33,772 nt of DNA, from NCBI GenBank assembly GCA_934513685.1, contig CAKSWY010000026.1, positions 1 through 33,772 on the forward strand, written 5' to 3'. The notes under the pieces were generated by a model. The model had not been told where the DNA came from. It saw only the letters and a list, made by a program, of their open reading frames with translations, and did not search any database. The position numbers and the translations under genes are program-made. The DNA is from an uncultured Oscillospiraceae bacterium (GTDB lineage Bacteria > Bacillota > Clostridia > Oscillospirales > Ruminococcaceae). Of the stretch, positions 6,985 through 15,900 are shown in pieces; positions within the stretch are counted from its first letter, which is position 1, and each line of letters starts with the position of its first letter.

Positions 6985-7539
6985 ATGAGCGAGTACACCA
7001 AGCCCTATGAGGACAAGATGACCAGTGCTGTCCGCCATCTGGAGAAGGAGCTGGCCGCCGTGCGTGCCGGCCGTGCCAACCCCGCCGTTCTGGATAAGAT
7101 CGCGGTGGACTACTACGGCACCCCCACCCCCATTCAGCAGGTGGCGGCTGTGGCTGTGGCCGAAGCCCGCGTGCTGACCATCACCCCCTGGGACGCCTCG
7201 CTGCTGCGCCCCATTGAAAAGGCCATTCTCACCAGCGAGCTGGGCATCAACCCCACCAACGATGGCCGTGTGATCCGTCTGACCTTCCCGGCCCCCACCG
7301 AGGACCGCCGCCGCCAGCTGACCAAGGACGTGCAGCACATGGGCGAGGAGGCCAAGGTGGCCGTGCGCAATGTGCGCCGTGAGGCCATGGATAAGTTCAA
7401 GGCCCTGAAGAAGAGCGGCGAACTGACCGAGGACGACCAGAAGGATCTGGAAGGCAAGCTGCAGAAGATCACCGACAAGTTTGTGAAGGAGATCGACAAG
7501 ATCTGCGAGAGCAAGAACAAGGAGATCATGGAGGTCTGA
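6985..7539 (+). CDS. frr: Ribosome recycling factor
   Basis: This 184-residue protein splits post-termination ribosomes together with EF-G. It has the expected architecture: a long helical domain I (about 1-30 and 105-184, with many Lys/Glu), and the smaller domain II in between containing VDYYGTPTPIQQVA and the LTITPWD turn. RAGRANPAVLDKI and the C-terminal helix EIDKICESKNKEIMEV match the family. ATG 6985 is chosen because AAAGGAG lies 7 bases upstream; ATG codons at 6967 and 6979 are in frame but lie before or directly on that ribosome site. It follows pyrH by 69 bases, as in most Clostridia. Confidence 0.97.
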   Translation: MSEYTKPYEDKMTSAVRHLEKELAAVRAGRANPAVLDKIAVDYYGTPTPIQQVAAVAVAEARVLTITPWDASLLRPIEKAILTSELGINPTNDGRVIRLTFPAPTEDRRRQLTKDVQHMGEEAKVAVRNVRREAMDKFKALKKSGELTEDDQKDLEGKLQKITDKFVKEIDKICESKNKEIMEV

Positions 7540-7717
7540 TGAAGGGGCCGCTTTTCGTGATGTGACAAACCGCCGCCGGGGGCGGCCCGGCGCATTTTGC
7601 GCGGGCTGCCGCCGGCCGTTTGTGCGTTCTAAGGGCAGCAAAAAATGCGGCCGAACAGCACAGATGGGCGCACAAACCCGGGCGGGCCGCCGCCCGAGCA
7701 GAGAGGAGAAGATCCGT

Positions 7718-8431
7718 ATGGCACAGCCGGAACAGTTCGCTCAGGGCCTGAGTATCGGCATTATTATGGACGGCAACGGCCGCTGGGCAAAAAAGCGGGG
7801 TCTGCCCCGCACCGCCGGCCACAAAAAAGGTGCGGAGGTCTTTCAGGACATCACCCGCTATTGCAATGAGATCGGCGTAGAGTCGGTGTATTTTTACGCT
7901 TTCTCCACCGAAAACTGGAGCCGCCCGGTCGAAGAGGTGGGGGCGATTATGCACCTGTTCGGCGAATACCTTATCAAGGCCTTCGACTACGAAAAAGAGA
8001 ACAACCGGGTGGTGTTTCTGGGCGACCGCACGGCGCTGGAGCCTCGCTACCAGAAGCTGATGGATGAGATTGAGCAGAAAACCGCCCACAACACCGGCAT
8101 GACCCTGAACGTGGCCGTGAATTACGGCGGCCGGGCGGAAATCGTGCGGGCGGCCCGCGCCCTGGCGGAAAAGGTTGCGAAGGGCGAACTGCGCCCGGAG
8201 GACATTGACGAGGCCGCCATGTGCAGCGAGATGTACACCCATGGCCAGAAAGACCCCGATTTTATTCTGCGCCCCAGCGGAGAGAAACGGCTCTCCAACT
8301 TTATGCTGTGGCAGGCAGCGTATTCGGAGCTGGTGGAGATGGACGTGCTGTGGCCGGACTTTACCCGCCACGATCTGGATCTGGCCATTGAAGAATTCAA
8401 CCGACGCACCCGCCGCTTCGGCGGCATCTGA
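7718..8431 (+). CDS. uppS: Undecaprenyl (isoprenyl) diphosphate synthase
   Basis: This 237-residue cis-prenyltransferase builds the C55 lipid carrier for peptidoglycan and teichoic acids from FPP and IPP. GIIMDGNGRWAKKRGLPRTA (about 13-33) holds the conserved catalytic Asp and the NGRWA phosphate-binding motif; then GHKKGAE, FYAFSTENWSRP, and the C-terminal RPSGEKRLSNFMLWQAAYSEL (family usual form RTSGExRLSNFLLWQ). The start at 7718 is set by AGAGGAGA 7 bases upstream. A 178-base GC-rich gap separates it from frr and contains a long imperfect hairpin (about 7569-7612) but no T-tract, so the operon probably reads through. Confidence 0.97.
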   Translation: MAQPEQFAQGLSIGIIMDGNGRWAKKRGLPRTAGHKKGAEVFQDITRYCNEIGVESVYFYAFSTENWSRPVEEVGAIMHLFGEYLIKAFDYEKENNRVVFLGDRTALEPRYQKLMDEIEQKTAHNTGMTLNVAVNYGGRAEIVRAARALAEKVAKGELRPEDIDEAAMCSEMYTHGQKDPDFILRPSGEKRLSNFMLWQAAYSELVEMDVLWPDFTRHDLDLAIEEFNRRTRRFGGI

Positions 8432-8502
8432 ACGGTTTATCCCGGTTCACTCACCCCGCAGGAGGGGGACGATTTTACCCGTAAAGGAAGGGAAAACAAC
8501 CT

Positions 8503-9372
8503 GTGAAAACACGTATCATTACCTCGGTGGTGGGGCTGTGCTTTCTGGCTCTGGTACTGAGCATGTTCAACACCATTGTACTGGATCTGGTGGTAGCTGC
8601 CTTGTGCCTGCTGGGCGTTCATGAGGCATTTGCGGCGTTCGGCTTCAAAACCAGCCAGCTGTATCTGTATGCACCCTTTGTGCCTTTCACCATTCTGGTG
8701 ATGCTTTCGCATGGCAGCGCTGCGCGTGCGGTGCTGCTTCCGGCGGCGTTTGTGTTCATGCTGTATCTGTGTGTGTGCGTCATCCTCAAGCACCGCACCG
8801 TGGATGTGGCCAAGCTCAGCGGATTCGTGTGCCTGTCGGGCCTGATGATGCTCTGCTTCTATTCGCTGGTGGAGCTGAAGCGCCTGCTGCCCTACGAGAC
8901 GTATCACTATGACGCGGTGTTCTTTGTGCTGCTGGCACTGTGCTATGCCTGGGGCGGCGATTCGGCGGCTTATTTCACCGGCCGTTTTCTGGGCCGGCAC
9001 AAGCTGGCGCCGGAGGTCAGCCCGAACAAAACCATTGAGGGAGCCATCGGCGGCGTGTGCGGCTCGGTGCTGTTGGGTGTGCTGGCTACCTGGATTTACA
9101 GCACGCTGGCCAACCGGCTGGAGATGTTTACGGCGGGCAGGGTGAGCGGAAAGCTGTATCTGCTCATCGCGCTGATGGGCGCGGTGGCGTCTGTGCTGGG
9201 CATTCTGGGCGACCTGTTTGCTTCGGCCGTCAAGCGCCAGTGCGGCATCAAGGACTACGGCAGCATCTTCCCGGGCCACGGCGGCATTCTGGACCGGTTT
9301 GACAGTGTGATGTTTATTGCGCCCTTTGTCACCATTGTGGTGCGCTGGGTGTTCTACGCATACCAAGCGTAA
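8503..9372 (+). CDS. cdsA: Phosphatidate cytidylyltransferase (CDP-diglyceride synthase)
   Basis: This 289-residue integral membrane enzyme makes CDP-diacylglycerol for phospholipid synthesis. About seven hydrophobic segments are visible. The CDP-alcohol signature region is present: WGGDSAAYFTGRFLGRHKL, then the SPNKTIEGAIGG loop (about 150-187) and ILGDLFASAVKRQCGIKDYG, then the PGHGGILDRFDS signature near the C-terminus. The start is GTG at 8503, preceded by AAAGGAAGGG at a slightly long distance. It is spaced 10 bases from dxr and lies in the usual Clostridia order. Confidence 0.96.
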   Translation: MKTRIITSVVGLCFLALVLSMFNTIVLDLVVAALCLLGVHEAFAAFGFKTSQLYLYAPFVPFTILVMLSHGSAARAVLLPAAFVFMLYLCVCVILKHRTVDVAKLSGFVCLSGLMMLCFYSLVELKRLLPYETYHYDAVFFVLLALCYAWGGDSAAYFTGRFLGRHKLAPEVSPNKTIEGAIGGVCGSVLLGVLATWIYSTLANRLEMFTAGRVSGKLYLLIALMGAVASVLGILGDLFASAVKRQCGIKDYGSIFPGHGGILDRFDSVMFIAPFVTIVVRWVFYAYQA

Positions 9373-9382
9373 GGAGAAGCAT

Positions 9383-10534
9383 ATGGTAAAGCAAATCAGC
9401 CTGTTGGGTTCCACCGGCTCCATCGGTACCCAAAGCCTGGATGTGATCCGGGCGCAGGGGTATGGCGTGTTTGCCCTGGCGGCCCATTCCAGTGTGGAAA
9501 AAATCGAAGCGCAGATCGCGGAGTTCCATCCCCGCTATGTGACCATGGTGGACCCGGCCGCGGCGGCCCGCCTGCGGGCGGACCTGGCCGGCATGGCCGA
9601 TGCGCCCAAGGTTCTGGAAGGCCCGGAGGGCCTGGTGGAGCTGGCGAAGATGGACGGCCCGGATGTGGTGCTGAATGCCGTTGTGGGCATTGCGGGCCTG
9701 GGGGCCACGCTGGCCGCCATTGAAAGCGGGCACGACGTGGCGCTGGCCAACAAAGAGAGCTTGGTCACCGGCGGCCATCTGGTCACCGAGGCGGTGAAGC
9801 GCCACGGCGTCAAGCTGCTGCCGGTGGACAGCGAGCATTCGGCCATCTTCCAGTGCCTGCAGGACAAAGAGTCGGCCAAGTCCCTCACCAAGATCCTGCT
9901 CACTGCGTCCGGCGGCCCCTTCTTCGGCATGAAGCAGGCCGAGCTGGCGGGCAAGACCAAGGCGGACGCCCTGAAGCACCCCAACTGGAGCATGGGCGCG
10001 AAGATCACCATCGACTCCGCCACCCTGATGAACAAGGGGCTGGAGCTGATCGAGGCGGTGTGGCTGTTTGGCCTGCCCCCGGAAAAGATTCAGATCGTGG
10101 TGCAGCGCCAGAGCATCATCCATTCCATGGTGCAGTTCAGCGACAATTCCGTGCTGGCCCAGCTGGGCGTACCGGATATGCGCATTCCCATTCAGTATGC
10201 GCTCACCTGGCCCCAGCGCTGCCCTGGCCCTGCACCGGAGCTGGATTTCACCCAGCTGAAGAGCATCACCTTTGACGTGGCGGACGATGAGACCTTCCGG
10301 TGCCTTGCGGCCTGCAAGCGGGCCATCGGCAAGGGAGGGCTGGCCCCCTGCGCCGCCAACGGCGCCAACGAAGAGGCCGTGCGGCTGTTCCTGGAGGACA
10401 AGATCGGCTTTTTGGATATTGGCCGCCTGGTGGAGGCCGTGGTGGACAGCGACCGCTTCGGCGGCAGCTATACGCTGGCGGATGTGTATGAGTGCGACCG
10501 CATGGCGCGGCAGTTTGTGCTGAGCCATCTGTAA
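9383..10534 (+). CDS. dxr: 1-deoxy-D-xylulose 5-phosphate reductoisomerase
   Basis: This 383-residue enzyme makes the first committed step of the MEP isoprenoid pathway (DXP to MEP, NADPH and Mg2+ dependent). GSTGSIG (residues 9-15) is the NADPH loop, LANKESLV and PVDSEHSAIFQ carry the metal and substrate residues, and ASGGPFF, HPNWSMGAKITIDSATLMNK and the QSIIHSMVQFSDNS stretch form the active-site loop region. Length is normal. AAGGAGAAG lies 5 bases before ATG 9383. With ispG three genes later and uppS before it, this operon links precursor supply to lipid-carrier synthesis. Confidence 0.97.
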   Translation: MVKQISLLGSTGSIGTQSLDVIRAQGYGVFALAAHSSVEKIEAQIAEFHPRYVTMVDPAAAARLRADLAGMADAPKVLEGPEGLVELAKMDGPDVVLNAVVGIAGLGATLAAIESGHDVALANKESLVTGGHLVTEAVKRHGVKLLPVDSEHSAIFQCLQDKESAKSLTKILLTASGGPFFGMKQAELAGKTKADALKHPNWSMGAKITIDSATLMNKGLELIEAVWLFGLPPEKIQIVVQRQSIIHSMVQFSDNSVLAQLGVPDMRIPIQYALTWPQRCPGPAPELDFTQLKSITFDVADDETFRCLAACKRAIGKGGLAPCAANGANEEAVRLFLEDKIGFLDIGRLVEAVVDSDRFGGSYTLADVYECDRMARQFVLSHL

Positions 10535-10604
10535 GAGATTTGTTTTCGTCGGCAGGGGCGGACGGCGCCCTTTGCGAAAAGGCCCTGGGTAAGGGAGGCT
10601 GAAT

Positions 10605-11657
10605 TTGCATTTTTTGATTACGCTTGCGGCTTCGGTGTTCGTATTTGGGCTGGCGATCCTGTTTCATGAAGCAGGGCATTTCGCCACGGCCAAAAAGTGC
10701 GGCATTCAGGTCAACGAGTTTTCCATCGGAATGGGCCCGGCGCTGTTCAGCCGGGTTCACGGCGGCACCCGATACAGCCTGCGGCTGCTGCCCATCGGCG
10801 GGTATGTGAGCATGGAAGGGGAGGACGGCGAGGCCGACCCGGACGAGCGCCCCGAGGGGGCCAGCGGGCTGCCCTTCGGCCAGGTGAGCATTCCCCGGCG
10901 GGTGCTGGTGGTGGCCGCCGGTGCGCTGATGAACTTTGTGCTGGGGTTTCTGGTGCTGCTGATTCTCATCTGCGGCCAGGATCAGATCGTCAGCCGGAAG
11001 ATTTATAGCTTTTCTGATGGGGCCATGTGCCATGCCACCGGCCTGGAAGTGGGAGACGAGATTCTGGCCGTGAACGGGCGGCGCTGCTTTGTGGCCAACG
11101 ACATCGTGTATGAGCTGGCCCGCACCGAAGACGGCCGGGCCGACTTTACCGTGCGCCGGGACGGCGCGACCATTCAGCTGCAGGGGGTGCAGTTTGACAC
11201 CCAGCAGCAGGAGGACGGCACCACCCGCATGAGCCTGGGCTTTGTGGTGTACGGGCTGAAAAAAACGCCGCTGAACGTGCTGAAAGAGACCGGCTGCTCG
11301 GTGCTGTATTATGGGCGCATTGTGGTGCGCAGCCTGCAGGACCTGGCCACCGGCCGGGCTGGCATCAACGATCTTTCCGGCCCGGTGGGCATCATCAGTG
11401 CCATTGGCGAGGCCGCCGGTTACGGCTGGCGGGATGTGCTGAGCCTGATGGCCCTGCTGACGGTGAACCTGGGCATTTTTAACCTGCTGCCCCTGCCCGC
11501 GCTGGACGGCGGGCGCATCGTGTTGCTGCTGCTGGAGGGGGTGCGGGGCAAGCCGCTGCCCGTCAAGGTAGAGCAGTGGATCAATGTATGCGGCATGGCA
11601 CTGCTGCTGGCGCTGATGATGTTTGTAACCATGCAGGATGTGGGCCGCCTGCTTTGA
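10605..11657 (+). CDS. rseP: RIP zinc metalloprotease RseP (site-2 protease family)
   Basis: This 350-residue membrane protease cleaves transmembrane anti-sigma factors and signal-peptide remnants. HEAGH at 21-25 supplies two zinc His and the catalytic Glu in the first membrane segment. A PDZ domain follows (about 130-205, GLEVGDEILAVNGRR). The third zinc ligand is in NLLPLPALDGGR in the C-terminal membrane part. The start is TTG at 10605 with GGGAGG 7-8 bases upstream; no ATG or GTG fits. It could in principle process the ECF anti-sigma protein encoded at 642-1856, but no evidence in the sequence links them. Confidence 0.95.
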   Translation: MHFLITLAASVFVFGLAILFHEAGHFATAKKCGIQVNEFSIGMGPALFSRVHGGTRYSLRLLPIGGYVSMEGEDGEADPDERPEGASGLPFGQVSIPRRVLVVAAGALMNFVLGFLVLLILICGQDQIVSRKIYSFSDGAMCHATGLEVGDEILAVNGRRCFVANDIVYELARTEDGRADFTVRRDGATIQLQGVQFDTQQQEDGTTRMSLGFVVYGLKKTPLNVLKETGCSVLYYGRIVVRSLQDLATGRAGINDLSGPVGIISAIGEAAGYGWRDVLSLMALLTVNLGIFNLLPLPALDGGRIVLLLLEGVRGKPLPVKVEQWINVCGMALLLALMMFVTMQDVGRLL

Positions 11658-11694
11658 ACCGGCCCGGATTTGGTGAATGATAGGGAGAACAACG

Positions 11695-12750
11695 ATGGAA
11701 CGTCAACTGAAACGAGAAGTGAAGATCGGCAACGTGACCATTGGCGGTACGAACCCCGTGGCGGTGCAAACCATGCTGAACGTCCCCATCCGGGACGTGG
11801 AAGGCAATGTGGCCCAGGCCAAGCGGGTGGCGGCCCTGGGGTGCCAGATCCTGCGGGCCAGTGTGCCCACGCTGGAGGATGTGCGCATTGTGGAGGCCAT
11901 CAAGAACGCAGTGGACATTCCCTTTGTGGCGGACATTCATTTCGATTACCGCATTGCGCTGGCCTGCGTGGAGGCGGGGGCGGATAAGATCCGCATCAAC
12001 CCCGGCAACATCGGCTCGGACGAAAACGTGCGGGCGGTGGCCCGGGCCTGCAACGCCAAAAACATTCCCATCCGCATTGGCGTGAACGCGGGCAGCCTGG
12101 AAAAGGAGATTCTGGCCCGCTACGGCGCGCCCACCCCGGAGGCCATGGTGGAAAGCGCCATGTACCATGTGCGCCTTCTGGAAAAGCACGACTTCAACAA
12201 CATCGTCATTTCCATCAAATCCAGCAATGTGCCCCGAATGATGGCGGCCTACCGGCTGCTGAGCCAGCAGTGCGATTATCCCCTGCACGTGGGCGTGACC
12301 GAGGCGGGCACCTACCGCATGGGCCTGATCAAATCCGGCATGGGCATCGGCGGCCTTCTGCTGGACGGCATCGGCGACACCATCCGGGTTTCGCTCACCG
12401 ATGAGCCGGAGAAGGAAGTGCTGGCCGGGCTGGACATTCTGCGGGCGGCGGGCCACAAGGTGCCCGGCCCCGAGATCATCAGCTGCCCCACCTGCGGCCG
12501 CACGAACATTCCGGTGGCAAACATTGCCCAGCAGGTGGAAGAGGAGCTGCGCCGCCGCGGCTTCAACCGCTCCATCAAAATTGCCGTGATGGGCTGCGTG
12601 GTAAACGGCCCTGGTGAGGCCCGCGAGGCGGACATCGGCATTGCCGGCGGCAAGGACGAGGCCCTGCTGTTCATCAAGGGCGAACGCATCCGGATGCTGC
12701 GGGGCGACATTGTGGGCCAGCTGGTGGACGAGGTGTGCCGCCTGGGCTGA
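11695..12750 (+). CDS. ispG: (E)-4-hydroxy-3-methylbut-2-enyl-diphosphate synthase (IspG/GcpE)
   Basis: This 351-residue iron-sulfur enzyme converts MEcPP to HMBPP, the penultimate step of the MEP pathway. The N-terminal TIM-barrel part starts RQLKREVKIGNVTIGG, with VAVQTMLNVPIRDV and KIRINPGNIGS. The C-terminal part carries the 4Fe-4S cysteines in ISCPTCGRTN and AVMGCVVNGPGEA. This is the short bacterial form without an insert domain. ATG 11695 is chosen because AGGGAGAA precedes it by 8 bases; the in-frame ATG 11677 has no ribosome site. It is followed by a terminator-like hairpin before polC. Confidence 0.96.
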   Translation: MERQLKREVKIGNVTIGGTNPVAVQTMLNVPIRDVEGNVAQAKRVAALGCQILRASVPTLEDVRIVEAIKNAVDIPFVADIHFDYRIALACVEAGADKIRINPGNIGSDENVRAVARACNAKNIPIRIGVNAGSLEKEILARYGAPTPEAMVESAMYHVRLLEKHDFNNIVISIKSSNVPRMMAAYRLLSQQCDYPLHVGVTEAGTYRMGLIKSGMGIGGLLLDGIGDTIRVSLTDEPEKEVLAGLDILRAAGHKVPGPEIISCPTCGRTNIPVANIAQQVEEELRRRGFNRSIKIAVMGCVVNGPGEAREADIGIAGGKDEALLFIKGERIRMLRGDIVGQLVDEVCRLG

Positions 12751-12817
12751 GCCGCTCCTGACGGTCGATTCCGAAAATTGGAAATGGCCGCCGCCGGATT
12801 CCGAACACAAACCATAA

Positions 12818-12852
12818 AAAGGCCCCGGGGCATTGCTGCCCTGCGGGCCTTT
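12818..12852 (+). terminator. Terminator-like hairpin after ispG
   Basis: AAAGGCCC pairs with GGGCCTTT, closing an inner stem CGGGGCA/TGCCCTG with a TTGC loop. The T-tract is only three bases, so termination may be partial. Confidence 0.55.
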
Positions 12853-12997
12853 GGCGGCCTTTGGGCCATTCAAGCGGCAGCGCTGCAGCAAACGGCCTGA
12901 CGTTTTTTGAACGCGGCTGCATGGCCGGTTTTTGCAGACTTTTTGCGAACGCAACAATCAGAGATATGCATAAAACAAACGAAAGGAGAACGCGCCT

Positions 12998-15900
12998 ATG
13001 AAGCCGCTGGTGACGGCCCTTTGGCCCCAGTTTGGGGAGGACCCGACCTTTGCTGCAAGCTTTGCCCAGGTGCTTGTGGACCGGGTGGAGCTGATGCGCC
13101 AGAGCAAGCAGATCCACATCTATCTGCAAGGCCCCGTGCCGCTGGCCAGCACCCTGCGCAAACAGCTGGCCCTGTCGCTTGCCTCTACGTTTGCGGGGTT
13201 TGAAGTCTCCGTGTACAGCCTGTTCCCCTTTGGGCAGATCACGCCTTCCGCCGTGATGGACCTGATCGAGGAATTGAAGGAGGAGGGGCTGCCGGTCAAC
13301 GGCTTTCTGGATAAAAGCCGGGTGGACCTGGAGGGCAGCCAGCTGACCATTCATCTGCGCACAGGCCTGCACATTCTGGAGAGCATCGGCTTTGGCGACA
13401 AGCTGGCCCAGCGCATCGAGAACCGCACGGGGGTGCTGCCCACCGTGAAGCTGGCCATGGAGCAGGCGCTCAGCAATCAGGCCTGGGAAGAGCACATCCA
13501 GCAGAAGGTGCCGGTGACGGCCTTTGTGGAAAAGAAGCAGACGGCGGCCCTGAAGATTCCCGGCCTGGATCTGACGGACAAGCCGGTGGAGGTGTTCCAC
13601 GGCAAACTCTTCAAGCCGGAGGCGCTGCAGCCGCTGAAGGACATCGGCGGCGAGGGCGGCAAGGTGACGGTGTGGGGCGAGGTGTTCGCCAGCGAGGTGA
13701 AGGGCAACTTCCGCAAGATCTACACCGTTTCCATCACCGACTACACCGGCTCGGTGAACCTGAAGGTCCGCGCCCAGGAAGGGGAGGACTGCAGCAAGTG
13801 GGAGGGTCTGAAGCCCGGCACCACGCTGGTGATCAAAGGCGACTGCGCCTTTGACAAGTACGAGCGGGACTATGTGGTGTACCCCTACGATGTGCTGATC
13901 GTGGAGCGCAAGCAGCGAGAGGACAACGCCCCCGAAAAGCGGGTGGAGCTGCACCTGCACACCAAGCTTTCTAGCATGGACGGCTTCTGCGACCCGGGCA
14001 AGATCGTGAAGCTGGCGCACCGCATGGGCCACAAGGCCATTGCCATCACCGACCACGGCGTGTGCCAGGGCTACCCCGAGGCCATGCTGGCCACCGACGA
14101 CATCCGCAAAAAGGACCCGGACTTCAAGCTGATTTACGGCTGCGAGGCCTATTTTGTGGACGATATGATCCCCGTTGTGTACGGCAAGGGGGCCAGCGGC
14201 CCGCTGGACGGCAGCTTTGTGGTGTTTGACACCGAGACCACCGGCCTGAACACCCAGATGGACAAGCTCATCGAGATCAGCGCCGTTCGAGTGGAAAACG
14301 GGAAGGTCACCGAGGCGTTCGACACCTTTGTGGACCCGGCCATGCCCATCCCGTCCAAGGTGGTGGAGCTGACCGGCATCAACGACGGCATGGTGGCCGG
14401 TGCGCCAGACCCGGATACGGCCCTGAAGCAGTTTCTGGACTTCGCGGGCGACCGGGTGCTGGTGGCCCACAACGCCCACGGCTTTGACATTCCCATCCTG
14501 CAGGCGGCGGCCCGGCGGGCGGGGGTGGAATTCCGCAACCCCTACATCGACAGCCTTCCCATGGCGCAGGCACTGTATCCGGGCCTGGGCAACTACAAGC
14601 TGGATACGGTGAACAAATATCTGGAACTGCCAAAGTTTAACCACCACCGGGCCGGAGACGACGCGGCGGCGTTGGCAGCGATTTTCTGCAAAATGCTGGA
14701 GGATCTTGCCGCGAAGGACATCCGCCGGGTGGAGGACGTGAACACCGGCCTTGGCGGCAACAAAGAGGTGCTGAAGAAGAAGTACCATCACCTCATCATT
14801 CTGGTGAAAAACCAGGTGGGCCTGAAAAACCTGTACAAAATCGTCAGCGCGGCCCACACCGAGTATTTCTTCAAGCGCCCCCGTGTGCCCCGCAGCCTGC
14901 TGAACCAGTATCGGGAGGGCCTGCTGCTGGGGTCCGCCTGCGAGGCCGGCGAGCTGTACCGGGCCATTGTGGCTGGGCGGGACATGGACGAGCTGAAGCG
15001 CATTGCCGCCTACTACGACTTTTTGGAGATTCAGCCGCTGGGCAACAACGAGTTCATGCTGCGCAACGGCACCGTGAACTCGCTGGAGCAGATCAAGGAC
15101 TTCAACCGGAAGGTGGTGGAGTTGGGCGAGGCGCTGCACCGGCCGGTGGTGGCCACCGGCGACGTCCACTTCCAGGAGCCGGAGGATGCCATTTACCGCA
15201 GCATCATTCAGGCGGGCAGCGGCTTTAAGGATGCGGACAATCAGGCCCCCCTGTACTTCCGCACCACCGACGATATGCTGGCGCAGTTCGACTACCTCGG
15301 CCCGGAGATGGCCCACAAAGTGGTCATCGAAAACCCGAACCGGCTGGCGGACCGCATTGAAAACGGGTTCCGTGCCATTCCCTGGGGCACCTATCCGCCC
15401 TCCATTGAGGGCGCGGAGCAGCAGCTTCGGGACGCCACCTGGAAAACCGCCAAGGAGCACTACGGCGACCCGCTGCCCGAGCTGGTGGAAAAGCGCCTGC
15501 AGAAGGAACTGGACTCCATCTGCGGCCATGGCTACGCCGTGCTGTATGTGATCGCGGTCAAGCTGGTGGCCTATTCCAACCAGCATGGGTATCAGGTGGG
15601 CAGCCGTGGTTCCGTTGGTTCTTCGGCTGTGGCGCATTTCTCGGGAATTTCCGAGGTGAACAGCCTGCCGCCCCACTATCTGTGCCCCAAATGCAAGCAC
15701 AGCGAGTTCATCACCGACGGCAGCGTGGCCGACGGCTTCGACCTGCCGGATAAGGTCTGCCCCGAGTGCGGCACCCAGATGCTGGTGGACGGGCATGACA
15801 TCCCCTTCGAGACCTTCCTGGGCTTCTACGGCGACAAGGAACCGGATATCGACCTGAACTTCTCGGGCGAGTACCAGTCCAGCGTGCACCGCTACACCGA

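Noticed and set aside
7569..7612. Terminator between frr and uppS
   Set aside because: The hairpin is GC-rich but imperfect and has no T-tract, and the gene order suggests one operon.
5722..7641. Long minus-strand frame opposite the kinase-like gene, pyrH and frr
   Set aside because: It spans three real rightward genes and a terminator, and its composition is that of an antisense shadow.
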